Shown here: piece after piece, positions 21,092-33,539 of the stretch
How the letters are laid out: the number at the start of each line of letters is the position of its first letter
Numbering within the stretch: position 1 is the first letter of the stretch
NCBI GenBank assembly: GCA_033239525.1
Contig: BSYO01000035.1
Coordinates: 4,190,627-4,254,626, forward strand
Reading direction: 5' to 3'
DNA from: Nepenthes gracilis
Taxonomy: Eukaryota; Streptophyta; Magnoliopsida; Caryophyllales; Nepenthaceae
Length of the DNA stretch: 64,000 nucleotides
Notes under the pieces: model-generated
Database searches by the model: none
What the model was told of the DNA's origin: nothing
What the model saw: the letters and a program-made list of their open reading frames with translations, nothing else
Position numbers and translations under genes: made by a program

Positions 21092-21997
21092 AGATGCCTA
21101 CTCGTATTCATCTATTGTTGACTATATTTACTTATTGGGTATTTGGCACACTTTTGTATTTTATTAGTTTCAGAGTAAACAGGTTGATTCAATATAAAAG
21201 AGATCGCATATCTGCCGCGTAGATTCCAGATAGAAGTGATCTCGAAAGATTAAGACTTCCATGATAGAGATTTAAGATTTCTTTTTGTTGGTTCATTGGC
21301 TTTTAGCCATTTGTTGGGTTTTTATTTATGAAGATTTGATATTATGAATATCGATATTATTTCTATTTTAAATAATGCAATTATAGATATTTATTTAGTT
21401 ATGTCATTATGATGATCATTTGTAGTGTCTTAAATATTAGTGATGTAATGATTTTAAGTTGATTGATATAATTTAAATTTTTTTATTTTTTTTGTTAAAA
21501 ACACTGAGCTAATATTTTTATTCGAATAAAATACGTGCATGATAAAAATATAAAATTAGAATAAATTGAATTTCGGAAAATTAGAATATTAGCTAAAAAA
21601 GGGAAATAAATGGGATAGAGTTTAAAAAGCTGATAATATTCTTTTATTTTTCCTTTGGGCCCACAACGTAAGGGCGGCCCGGAACTCCCAAATTCCGTTT
21701 GGCAAGCCAACTACCGTGGGGACACGTGAGGAGAGAGGTAGACAGAGAAAGGTTTGAAAACGTGACACGTGGAGAAAAGTAGTCGGAGCGGCCGAACGAT
21801 TCGATAATACGGAGGGAGGGAGGATGGAGATTTGGTAGGCTTTTGCGGTATGCGAAAAAGAATTACGAAAAAAAAATGAAAAAGAAAATAAAAGAAACTG
21901 ACAGTACCTAAAATAGCCAGCGGCAAAAGAAGTATAATTCTTTTTTTTTTTTTTTTCTAATGAAGACATTTATTTTATTAATTTTAAATAAACAATT

Positions 21998-22850
21998 TGT
22001 TAGGTCCCAATACAAAGGCCTATAGAGCACAACCCAAAAGGAAGGCCCAAAGTCACGCACACGGCCCAAGGGGTCCAAATAGTGACGAAAGCCCGAGAGG
22101 TCCGTTTACTCTGTCGGAGTACGAGGACCCCTGAGGGGGACTGACGTCATCAAGAAAACTCGAGAAACGTCAGAGAACCATTTCGAACGTCTCCATATAA
22201 GAAATTGGAGTGTCCGAGCGTGCCAACTCAGACAATTTCCTGTAATCGAAAAGGCACACGTCATCATGAATCCAACGACTCCTGGCACGCCGTATCTACA
22301 GGACTAGCATTCCTGATGCGCCGTATCTACAGGGCAGGTACTACCACCACTGTCTTGGCGACACGTGTCCCTGGCACGCTGCACTAGCTGGGCTGTGGCA
22401 GGCGCCCCTGATACGTCAGCGCCACGTGTCCCTTCCATGACAGAATAACTTTTCTTTTTCCTATAAATACCTCCCTTCAGGCGCAAAGGAGGGGATTCTG
22501 CGAATTCGTATCCTGAGTCTATATTGAGAGCATTCTTCCCAGAAAAAGCAAAAAGAGAGAAACGAAACTTGAGACTTGTAATTCCTGGCGGTGACAAAAA
22601 GAACCATCAGGGGTCCTGCTGTATTCTCTTTGATCCATAGTGGAATTTCTTGGACTCGTCCGTGTGACCGTGGTTTTTCTCATTTGCAATCTCAAATGGG
22701 CTTTCCACGTAAAAGATATCGCACTCGAAATCCTCGTCCCCTTCAATCTTTCACATTTTACTCTGTGTTGTGTGTTTTCTGTCCATCTTGAAACTCGTAA
22801 GTTTCGCTCGGACGCTGCTCGCTAGGTGGACGGAAACTCAGGACGCAACA
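21998..22850 (+). mobile_element. solo LTR with TSD CAATT
   Basis: This 853-bp LTR starts TGTTAGGTCCC and ends GGACGCAACA, giving the TGTT...AACA termini. It is flanked by the perfect 5-bp duplication CAATT at 21993-21997 and 22851-22855. A TATA box (CCTATAAATACC) is near 22461. No internal element sequence remains, so it arose by LTR-LTR recombination. It shares the GGACGC terminus with the LTRs at 4989 and 6024 but is otherwise clearly diverged. Confidence 0.9.
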
Positions 22851-22855
22851 CAATT

Positions 22856-24026
22856 AATTTTAATTAATTTTTAAAATTTTTTTAAATAATTAAATTACAG
22901 TTATTAGTTTAAAAACAAATGATTAAAATATGAATAATGAGACGAAACTCTCTCAAATTCATCCAGTTTTTTTTTTTTTTAATTTTCATTTATTATTTTG
23001 AAAAATAATACATATATTCTTAAATTACTCCCATTTTACTAAAAAAAATATACGAAAAAGGATTTTTGAAAAAGAGATCATTTTAAACTTTTTTTTTTCC
23101 TAATATTGAATTCATCCGAAAAACAAATAATCACGTCATTATTTCCAAATAAATGGTACATTAGCAGTAGCTATTTTATTTATTACGTATTAAATTAAAT
23201 TAATCAATTTTTATTTTTATTTTTGGGGGTGGCGGGGGATTTTGTCGTGAGTGGATTGGTTGTTTGTTACGCAAGGTTGGTCTAATGATTAGCTTTGAGT
23301 GGCCGGCGAAAACGAAGTCTGAAGGGAGACGATGGCAATAGTCCACGGCGGCGCGATTAGGTCAAACGTTCAACGATTCCCGGCTTGGCCGGTCATCTAC
23401 CCGCGGAATCGGCTTCCTTTTTATCAACCCATGAAAAATAAATTTCCCCAAGGGCATAATCGGCATAACACTCAAAATAATCTTACTTTTTTTAATAAAA
23501 AATAAAAAATTAGCACTCTTAAAAGCGTATTAAAATTGAATCGGCCGGTTGAATCCCAGCTGTTGAACACGGAATTCAATTTTGAAGAGCTCGACACGTA
23601 TAAATGATTAACAGGTTGACTTGAGATATTATTTTCAACCGCACAAGCCTTTATTGAGAAATGTAGAAAGCGTTAAAAATGGACATATGTTTTTAGACTC
23701 GGTCAAACTAAGTATAGAATTAATATACGTTGTACGCAGTGATTTTGGTATATTTCATTTTCAAAAAAAAAAAATAAATTATAATAAAATTGACCCGGTT
23801 ATTACTATATAATTTAGAACTTATAAATTCTGATAATTAAATTAATTTTTTAAATAATATATGATAACATTGTATATAATAGACTTAAAGTGGCATGATT
23901 TTTTTTTTTTAAATTTTCATGTGCGGTAAAAATTTTATATATTGTGTTGTCATTTTTTCTTTTGCATAGGATATTCTTGTCATTAAATAAAATTTAATAA
24001 TAAAATAAATAATAAATATATATATT
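22856..24026. other. gene-free stretch
   Basis: AT-rich DNA with T and A runs surrounds a GC-richer patch at 23225-23430. No protein motif or RNA gene was recognised. Confidence 0.5.
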
Positions 24027-25753
24027 TGATGCGTTATTAAATTCGAACTGATGTACGGATTAGGAGGTCGTTGGGTTCTTCGTGTCAAGTCAAACTCAAG
24101 TAAGTTTGATATCCATCTCTACTAACATGAGTTCTACGCACCATAAATAATGAATAAAAAATCAGATGATTAGCATGATCTACTCTCTAATTTATCTTCC
24201 GACGCTCTCAAGTTAGAATTCTTTCTCAATGGATGAAAAAATACAATAACATAAGAAAATGTATTGATTCACTTATGTGGGGAAAAAGTGAGTTTTGTAA
24301 AAGATTGGGTTTTGAGAATGCACTGACAGGGAGCGACTTTGAGAGCTGATTGAGGGTTAGGCTCCGGTAGTGCACTCGACAGGGAGCAGCTTCAAAAACT
24401 GGTGAGGGCAGAAGAGTTATGTAATCAAAAGAGAGTTTTGTTCTTTCTGAACTCTTATATGTCGATTCAGGTCCCATTTCTTCTGCAATAGTGAAGAATA
24501 TTTGTAATACTTCGTAGAGATGACATTGGCATCAAGACTCGCGACAAGTGTCCTACCAGGATTTGTTGATCTATCTCGACGATGGTCGTGGCCAACGTGT
24601 CAATTGTCGCATTGTGATAGTGGTACAATTACGGATGGTCCTTATTGACATTCATCTAATCATTCTAGCAAGTAATTCGTCGAGCCATGCTGGTGGTGGC
24701 AATGGCCTGACAGCAATAGTGCCTTTTCTGATTGTTGACTATAGCTATCAATTACAGGCATCTGCATCAGCGATTCCTTTATCGTGATTTGTTACACTGC
24801 AGGAGGTTGCCTACCATTGGGTCCTCCGTGTCTGGTCGAATTTAAGGGGGACTGGCCTCTATCTCTGTTAACTTGGATCCTGCACACCATAGATAATGAA
24901 TAAGAGATCAAAGGATTAGTAGGACTCGCTCTCCAATTCATTCTCTGACGCTCAAATTAAAAATTTTTCTTAACAGATAAAAAATACAATGATATAAGAA
25001 AATGGACTAATTCACTTATATGGGAAAAAAATGAGTTTTATGAAAGATTGGGGTCTGAGAATGCACTTGACGGGGAGCGGCTTTGAGAGCTAATTGAGGT
25101 TAGGGTTCTGTTGATGCACTCGACGAGGAGTGACTTCGAAAACTGGTGAGGGTGAAAGAGCTGTATGATTGAAAGAAAATTTTATTCTTTCTGAGCTTTT
25201 ATATGCTAATTCGGGTTCCCCTTCTTCTACAATGGTGAAGGGTATTTGTAATACTTCGCAGATATGGTATTGGTGCCATGAGTCGCGACAAATATCTGGC
25301 CAGGACTTGCTGATCTATCTCGGCAAAGGTCATTGTCAAAGTGTCAGTTGATGCCTTGCGATGATAGCGTGACTACGAATGGTCCTTACTGACATTAGCC
25401 TGACCATTCCAATAAGTGATTCGTCGAGCCATGCTAGTGATGGCAATGGCCTGACAACAACAATGTCTTTTCCGATTGTTGACTATGACTACTACTAATA
25501 GGCATTTGTGTCAGTGGTTTTTGCGCTGGCCAGGCTATCGTCGCTAGGTTAGAGGGTTCCTCCATCGTGATTTGTTGCGCTACAGGAGATTGCCTGCTGG
25601 GCCTGGCCGATCTCTATCTCCAGTGGCCTACTGTGCGTTGCTATGTTTGGGTCTGCCACTTGGGCCATTTGGGCTCTAGTCCTCATGAGGTTTTACTTCG
25701 CAAATGAGCCTGGTTTGGACTTGGGTTAGCCTATAGTATAGTTGGACCTATCA
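24027..25753 (-). mobile_element. collapsed retroelement: two adjoining LTRs with no internal region
   Basis: Two LTR copies in the same (minus) orientation lie head to tail: 25753 to about 24822 and about 24821 to 24027. The whole block starts TGATGCGTT and ends ACCTATCA. It is flanked by the perfect duplication ATATT (24022-24026 and 25754-25758), so it is one insertion. On the element's own strand the first LTR lacks roughly its last 40 bp, the second lacks its first 150-200 bp, and everything between is gone. The junction near 24816-24822 falls at 'TTGGG', which occurs at both break points. Shared blocks such as 'GAATGGTCCTTACTGACATT' identify the two copies. Confidence 0.85.
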
Positions 25754-25758
25754 ATATT

Positions 25759-28017
25759 GCTAATAATTTACCATCAATATAGCTATTGTACTTGCTAAAA
25801 AGAATTGTATTATCCGTGCATATCTAAATATTTGTGGTGGCATTTCGTTTTGAGACAAACACACTATTTAACTTTTAAAAATAGCAGGAGACCCATCACA
25901 TTAATTTTAAGAATTAAAATATTTGACAATCAAGTAATAACATGTATAACTTTAATTATTATACATTTAAGAATATTAAGATAATTAAATATGGTCAAAT
26001 TAAAAGATAAGATAATAAATAATAATATCTATTAATATTTAAAAATTATATAATAAAAGATAACATAAAAAAATAGCTTTAAGATGGTTTTGACAGTTAA
26101 AACATGGGCCAAAGAATCTGAAAAAATTGTGAGTTATTTTTTGTTGAATAAAATGACTATACTGATATATCTGAAAAAAAATATTGAGTAATATTATAAA
26201 AATAATCTAAAATAAGGTGTATCTTTTCACCTTATTACTTTAAACTAAGTAAAATGATAAAAATATATTTATAACACGGATCATATCTAATTAGATATAA
26301 AACTTTTTTTAATCAATGCACATTGTTTGTCTTGGTCAAACAAAGTAATACATTATATGCAATATTTTATGTACTTCCTACAAATAAAATAAATTAAAAA
26401 ATAATAAATAGAGAGTGGATAGAAATTGGCACTTGAATAGTGGAAGGGACACACAAACTCAACTTGCGACAATCATATCTCCATGTCACCATAATTTATT
26501 AAAAAATAATTTTTATTTAAAAAAATGATAATAATTAGAAATTATAGTTATCTTATATTTGACAAATATAATCTGGTCGTAAAATTTAAATTTAGAATTA
26601 AAATCTATTGAGTATAATGTCAATCTAGCTGGCTAATTCATTATCCTGTTAAGTTTATAGTTGATAAGTTAAGAAGATATGACATCCAGTTTTTTAACCC
26701 GGTTCTGATTAGGATAAATAAAAATTCAACAGATAGCCGACTAATTATTGAACAGAATATAAATTAAACTGAATTATATGCCCAAATAGCGGCACATTTA
26801 GTATTTAGCCAGATGGTTCGTTAAACCGAACAGTTCATCAATTATGTGATTACCTTTGACAAGGGACTCTAAATAATAAATATGCAATTAATTCAATATT
26901 CGGGCATCAACTGTCTTTAGTCAACTCCATGTCTGAAACGTGTACAATGATAATTAATAAGATTGGTTTTTAAATTATTTACCCATTTCAATTATAATCA
27001 ATTATTTTTCTTTAGAAAACCGTTAAAATATGGAGTACAAAATTCTATAATTACACGGAGCCAAGTTCTCCAATTGCTCTCTCTTATTCCCATAATCTTG
27101 CCCATATTTAGTTTTCTAAACAACATACTAAATTGAGTATTAGAGGATATTTTAAAGAGTAAGTCCTAATTTTTTTAAATTTTTATATAAAATTCAAATA
27201 AAAGGTTTGATAAGGAGATCCAAATTTATTCAAATTTAAATTTTAAATACACATTAAAACTTGTTTTAAGGCCTAATTGTAATATTATCAATAGGCATTA
27301 TAAATAATTCCTATTCCAATTTCTAATTTTTACTTTAATAGTTTTTAACATGTAAATAAAATGTTATAATTTTAAGGCCGATAATTATTCATTAACTATA
27401 TCTGATTAAAATTGAGTCCTATAAAAGCCTATTTGAAAGAAAATATTTTACTTATTTAAGTCGAATAAAGTTAGGCAGTACAATGATATTAAGATCTGAA
27501 AAATAATATCTGCTTACAAAAATATTATCTAAAGTATATTTCAAATTTATAATTTATAAAATAATACTTTCTTTTATCAATGTTAATATTTAAAATATAT
27601 AATTTAGGTTGAAAATGAAATCAAGTGAGAGAAACTAGCAAGACATTTTGGCTGATGCACAGCGTATAAATTGGGGAAGACTTGCGCCCACTCTCGTGAC
27701 TCCGAATCACAAGCATATCGAACAGATTCCTCAAGTCAAGTCCTGTGGCCTATATAAAAATCAAGATTTGATACACAAAGAAACCTTGGTCCAATTTTAG
27801 ACTGTTGAACTCATAAACTGACTTGATTTATGAAGAAATTTTGAAAAGGCAAACTATTTTAGTTGAAATATCATTGTCATGTTTCCGATAAAGAGATGTC
27901 AGAAATATTCATTTTTCATAAAAAGAGGCCTAGGATTATCTGAATTTTAACAAATTAGCTTTAATAGATTAGCATCACTGTTTCCTTGTGAACATGTCAA
28001 TATCACATTTCTTATAG
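25759..28017. other. gene-free, strongly AT-rich stretch
   Basis: No open frame, repeat array or element terminus that I can support. It is ordinary decayed intergenic DNA. Confidence 0.55.
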
Positions 28018-28022
28018 AAATC

Positions 28023-28975
28023 TGAAAGGTTTGGCAATTCAGTGGGCCGATTCAGGAACGAGCCCTCCGTCAACAATGCAGATGGAAGTCTAAAAGGCCT
28101 TACGATAGGCCCTGTCACGGTCGACATATAATAGGATGGTGGAGATAGGGGCTGGCTAGGCCACTAGGCAGCCCCCTGCTGCTCAGTTAATCACGGCACA
28201 GAGAGCCCTCTAATTCAGCGATGATAGCCTAACTGACATAAAAGGCACTGACACGGCTGACACCAACCATTGGTAGCTATGGTCAATACTCAGAGAGGAT
28301 AGTCATGCTCACCTATCTACAGCAAAAAAAACGCTGTTGCTGCCAGGCCGTTGCGACCGCCAGGTGGCCCAATGAATCACCCGTCATGATTGCCTAGCAA
28401 GTGTCGACAAGGACCACTCATTGTCGCACCAACACCGCAAGGCAACAATTGACACATTCACCCCAACTATCGCCAGAATATGTCGGCGGATCCTGGCACG
28501 AAGCTATCGCGAGTTTTAATGTCAATGCTATTTTTGCGAAGCATTACAAATACTGTTCGCCAACGCAAGAGAAGTAGAGACATGAATCAACATACAAGAG
28601 TTCAGAAAGAATTAAACTCTCTTTCGATCTAATAGCTCTTTCTCTCTCTCCAACTCTCAAAACCGTTCCCCGTCTAGCTTATTCTTGGAGCTCAATCCTC
28701 TACAAAACTCATTTTTTTTCACAAAGTGTATTCATGTATTTTTTTACATCATCGTATCTTTTCATTCGTTGAGAAAGATTTTTGACTTGAGTGTCGGAAA
28801 CTAAATTGAAGAGTGAGTCTCACAAATCTTCTGGCATCTTGTTTGTTATTTATGGTGCGTAGGACCCAAATTAACAAAAACGAAAGTAGAACCCACTTAA
28901 GTTTGACCCGATGCAAAAGACCCAATGGGTTCCTAATCCATATAATAACTCGAATCTAGAGACAGAGACGTATTA
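28023..28975 (+). mobile_element. solo LTR with TSD AAATC
   Basis: This 953-bp LTR starts TGAAAGGTTTGG and ends GACGTATTA (the final CA decayed to TA). It is flanked by AAATC at 28018-28022 and 28976-28980. It is the forward-strand relative of the LTRs at 24027-25753: 'GCGAAGCATTACAAATACTGTT' here matches the reverse complement of the TTTGTAATACTTCG blocks there. Confidence 0.85.
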
Positions 28976-28980
28976 AAATC

Positions 28981-29857
28981 GATTGTCTTTCTCACAAAAC
29001 CCAATATTATAATGAAAAGAAAAAGAAAATATCATTCTCATATGTATTTGTTTGTCTTAGAAATATTTTTGAGGATGACACCATTAAAAGAGAAAGTTGA
29101 CACCGTATTATTATCTGGTCGAACACGAGTAACTATCGACAGACTTCTTTTGGAAAATGAAGAGAGAAGGAAAAATATTGGCCGCGCCGAAACTCGTGGA
29201 CCCATTGAATTCCCCACCTCTAAATTTTGAGACCTCATGCACACAATACTTCTAGCGCATGTTTTATTGTGATGGACATAATCTAGATCCAAAAACCTAA
29301 TATATTGGATCATTGATTAATATTACATGTACAAGTCAACAACTGCTTCTATTTCTTTTACGTAGAATGTTTCTCAACCCAACTCAATTTAGAAAGGTTT
29401 TTCAACAATAATTTATATGCTTAAAAACTCATTTAAAATGCACTACTAAAACTTTATACTATTTATCACACGTCCAATTCAGAATCCAACTTTTCTTTCA
29501 AATATTTGTTTGACTTGATGACATGCAAAAATAAGTAAATTATTGTCTTATATTTTTTTTTACTTTATCAACAGGGATAAAATCATTTCGCATCAGACAA
29601 CAAAAATGATAAAATAAGCTATCTGATTTACTATTACTTATCATATTTACCCTATAGCTTTATTCATGAACATATCCATATCTAGGAGGTAAGAGTCGCA
29701 CAAATTCCAAATTGGTAGCATGCAAAAATAACATTACCCTCTGATCTTGCCTTTATGCCTTGAAGGCTTTTGGCTTCTTGCCCTTTTAAAGTCCTTCTAT
29801 CTTTAATGATTTCGGAATATATTTTGGTGATATAAAATTTATTCATATATTAGATAA
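28981..29857. other. spacer between two LTR insertions
   Basis: AT-rich DNA. An open frame of 72 codons at 29012-29230 on the plus strand has no recognisable domain. I see nothing else. Confidence 0.5.
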
Positions 29858-29862
29858 GATAT

Positions 29863-30813
29863 TGACGTGTCCATAGATTCAAGTGTCTGACGGGTTAAGA
29901 AACTGCCTGATCTTCCTCTAGCCGGTCGAATTAAAACTGGTCCGATCTCGTACTTTTAGCTTGGACCCTATGCAATATAACTAACAAACAAGATCTTAAA
30001 AGATTAATGGAACTCACTCCCAAATATATCCTCCGACGCTTAAGTTACAGATCTTTCTTAATGAACAAAAAGATGCGATAATAAAAAAGAGATACTTAGA
30101 TACATGTAATGAGAATTGAGTGTTTGCCTGTGCCTGACAGAGAGGTGGCTTAGAGGCACGCCCTGCAGAGGGGCGGCTTAGCAGTGTTCCCGACTGAAGG
30201 GTGTATTAAAAGTGTGCTCGACTTATGGGTGTTTTAGAGAGAGAGATGCATTTGGGAGGGAGCATCTTTGCCTGTCATACGGTCGTCAGAGTGCAACTGG
30301 AATACTCGACAACGGTGGCAAAGTTTCAGTTAGGACTCACTCACATGGAGAGAGTTTTTGGTTGTATTTATCTATGTCTTATCCCATGTCCCTTTTCCTA
30401 CTGTAGTGAAGAAATATTTATAGCGTTGGCGGGTAGTTCGATCATCTCTGATTGGTAACAACCGTTCGCTGAGCTGGATGGATAAGGATATTTGCAGTTT
30501 CCTTCATTTTTTGACATGATCATGGGAGGTTCCTAGTATAGTGATTACCTCTAGGAGGAGATCCACCAAGTAACTGTTCTCATTTTGGGAACAATGGTGT
30601 AAACGTGGGCACATATTCTTGGAATGTTTGTCAAACTGTTCCAACCAGTTATGACAACTTTCTTCAGCATATGAGAAGAGGATCGTGGGCCGTCCTAACT
30701 GCGCCAATGAGGTCTTTTTGGCCGACTAGATTGGCTTGGACATTGTTCGAGTTCTAAACTTGTCCCTTCTGCTTGTGGACCCTCTTCCTAAGCCGGACAA
30801 ACCATTCCCATCA
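29863..30813 (-). mobile_element. 3' LTR of the LARD-like element
   Basis: This 951-bp LTR reads, on its own strand, TGATGGGAATGG to GGACACGTCA. It aligns end to end with the 5' LTR at 36591-37488. In the starting 13 bases the differences are four G-to-A and one A-to-T, consistent mostly with decay of methylated cytosines. Confidence 0.87.
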
Positions 30814-30830
30814 CTGGCCCCCATGATAGG
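30814..30830 (-). other. polypurine tract of the LARD-like element
   Basis: On the minus strand CCTATCATGGGGGCCAG lies directly before the 3' LTR start. It matches the tract at 4975-4988. Confidence 0.65.
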
Positions 30831-31989
30831 AGGTTCAAAATTTTAACCCCCAACATGTAATGACGGGATGCCATCGTGTTGGTCCATATGCGTGTTCCTT
30901 CCCTATATGGACAATTCTCTAAGTGTCATCGATGTGTTGCGGTTGGCGCTGGCAGGCACGATCTTCTACAATAGTGGCTCACTGACTTCTTCCCCTAGCT
31001 CATGGAGGGCTTCCTGTGCATTGCTTCATGCACCATTCTCCCATCAGTTGAGTATGCGAGAGATCGAAGCAGGTATAGAGCCTGTGCAACCGTTGACCAA
31101 GATCAAAGGAAGTGGCCCGAGTATAGGGTCACTATTATATGCTTCTCCCAACTGGCATTACATAGTCCTTATTGAGGCAGCTTAGTGGGGTGGTGGCTCA
31201 TCCCCGGAGGAGAGAGGGTTGCTTCTCCCCTTTCCGTCAGGGCAAGCGACTACTCTATCTGTTGCCCACATAGGATTGTTGATGTCTGCTAAGGAAGGAG
31301 CTTTCTGGGTTTACATTGGGTTTGGGCCATCATCACCATGCTCGGTCTGGTGCAAACCCCAGTTTACACAACTATAGCCTGGCACGGTGGTCGATCTCTG
31401 GTGGTCACCTCCCGGGTGAGATTGGGTGAATGATCCCCCGCTCTTGCTAGGGAGGGTTTCAGCGTGCACTTCCTGCTTTAGCTGCCCGAGGGAAGCAGTG
31501 CATAGGAGCCTGATCTTGTTGACCGTCCAAAGCCTGGTGCCTTGGTTGCTGAGATTCTATTCCAGGGTCACTTGCCTGCTTGTCCTTCGGGTGCTTGACC
31601 CGGTGAAGCAAGGCTTTGGAAGTCGGATCGTCATCCTGTGCACTTTTTCTTCCCTTTGAATTGCGTGTCTACCACTACGGGATTTGCACTTTGTAGAAGG
31701 GGTTGATGAATGGAACTATCGAGCATTATTTGACTTTATTATATGATTTTAATATTCTTACATGGTGTGAATAGTTAAGGCACTTTGGCGTCGCCTTTGG
31801 TTGCTTGTGCTATGCCAATCTGATAGTCTAGCACTCTACGGACTCATTCTTCTGGCGGTTCGGCTCACGGTAGCTCATGTTAGGTTTTTAGTTACTCCCT
31901 TGTGGGTGTCTCAAGAAACGAAAAGTTATCAAAATGTCACATCATGTTTATACAAGGATCAGAATGTTCACGCGTGCTTTCCATGTGAG

Positions 31990-32330
31990 GCAAGTGGCTA
32001 AAGGTTGAATATCGATGTTAAAGGGTGACTAGACTGCTTAGTTCGAGAGGCAACTGGATTGCTGAATTTGAAGGAGGACCAGACTACCAAGATCAAAGGG
32101 TGACCAAACTGTCAAGACGGAAGGGTGACTGGATTGCCTAGTTCGAACGGCAATCGAACTACTTAGTCCAAAGCGGTACCAGACTGTCGAGACAGAAAGG
32201 CAACCGAACTGTTGAGTCCAAAGGGCAACCGAACTGCTGAGACCGAAGAGCAATCAAATTGCTGAGTCTGGGTGACCGTACTGTCAAATTCAAAGGGAGA
32301 CCAGTGAACATTCTCAAGCTCGACCGGGAG
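31990..32330. repeat. about 30-bp tandem array inside the LARD-like element
   Basis: Around eleven degenerate units, each with 'AAAGGGCAACCGAACTGCTGAGTCC'-like content, vary at several positions. The array lies between the antisense ORF and the 3' LTR, as the 1080-1370 array lies next to the antisense ORF region in the first element, but the unit sequence is different. Confidence 0.75.
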
Positions 32331-32894
32331 TTGACTTCGATGGACGACCAGGTGGAGCTGAGTCCGAGGGGGCAATTAGGCGAAGCCGATGCTAGGGGCA
32401 ACCAAGTGCTGTCACCAATTTCCAACAGCTCATCCCCACACTTGGTTAGGACAGGGGTAGGTTGAGCCCGCCTCAAGTATGTCAGGTCGAGCACTTCTAC
32501 TGCGTGGGTTCTAGGTGACTTGGTAGTTTAGTCGGCTGGCATCTCGGTCTTTTGGTGGTCCTACTTGCGGTGGTTTGCCCTGATGCTTGATCAGGACTTG
32601 GGCTGGTTAGACCAACCTTGAGTTTGCCAGGGCCGAGATTTGCTGGCTTGCCACCTTTGTGAAATGATGCACCAAGGCACCATTAACTAATATGTGCTGC
32701 CGATGCATTAATCGAGGCATCAGAGCCCATCGATTGTTAGCAAGCTGCATAAGGAGGCACCGCATCAATCGCCGTAATGACGCCAGTGAAGGGATGTCTT
32801 GGCTGTAGCCGTGGTGATGATGAGTGTCGTGGCCATATGGGGACATGCCGCTTTAGCGTCATCAAACGATGTCGCTACTAGGTTGGGGCGCTAT

Positions 32895-32903
32895 CTATTT
32901 AAG
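32895..32903 (+). promoter_or_regulatory. TATA-like box upstream of the antisense ORF
   Basis: CTATTTAAG occurs about 70 bp before the ATG at 32974, followed by a C/T-rich leader. This is the layout of a plant core promoter. It is on the strand opposite to the element's own transcript. Promoter activity is inference. Confidence 0.4.
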
Positions 32904-32973
32904 CGCTCCCCCACAACCATTTTCTTCATCACTTGCCTGCATAGGCATCTCTGTCTTTGCTTCTGCCTTCTAG

Positions 32974-33539
32974 ATGGCTGAACCAAACCCTATTGATATT
33001 CTAACTTTGGTCACCTTGGCGCGGGGAGTGTTATCTTCCTCTTCCCTTGGGCCTTCAATCGAGAAGGGGAGTGATGATGAGCAAACGGTGGAAGAAATCA
33101 AAGAAGATGACTCAACGAATAGGGTTGTTGCCGAGGAAGGGCGCGACTCGGGTGCTCCAATCTTGACCCCCATAGTACCCTGAGAGTGCTCTGGGCCTCG
33201 AGTCCGTTGGGTCTTCTTGCCAAATTCATTCATCTCTCTAGGAGGTAGTGCAAATTTTTGCACGTATGCTTTGTTGGCGCAATCTCTGGCTGATTACTCT
33301 TTTCAGTTTGACAGCCGCAGTGGGTACCTTATTGGATGAAGGAGGTCGTGCTCTTACAAGGAGATGAGATTTCCCACTTGCTACAGGCGCATACTGATCA
33401 AGTCATCGAGGAGATGGAGCACCGAGTTAATGCTACTGCTGGGGAGGTGCTGCAGAGTCAAGCACGCGCCAACTGCCTTAACCATACCTTGTCCGAGTCT
33501 GAAGTGAGATTACGAGAGTTCTCTGAGGCCCATGCCTAG
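32974..33539 (+). pseudogene. antisense ORF of the LARD-like element
   Basis: ATG at 32974 opens a 69-codon acidic frame (MAEPNPIDILTLVTLARG...) ending at 33183. A second frame at 33336-33539 is helical and charged with heptad spacing (QGDEISHLLQAHTDQVIEEM), a likely coiled coil. The order is short N-terminal part, gap, then coiled coil, on the strand opposite to the element. It parallels the antisense ORF at 4387-1774 in the first element. I do not find the PF04195-like core here, so the link is by position and style, not strong sequence match. It is broken by stops. Confidence 0.45.

Larger units (their letters stand above)
18700..21997. other. gene-free stretch upstream of the JmjC gene
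   Basis: The block 18990-19420 is less AT-rich and probably belongs to the promoter region. It has an open frame of 105 codons on the plus strand without recognisable features. Beyond it the DNA is AT-rich with simple repeats. I see no supported gene. Confidence 0.55.

Noticed and set aside
32038..32494. Repetitive minus-strand frames as a repeat protein gene
   Set aside because: They are readings of the 30-bp tandem array inside the LARD-like element in several overlapping frames.
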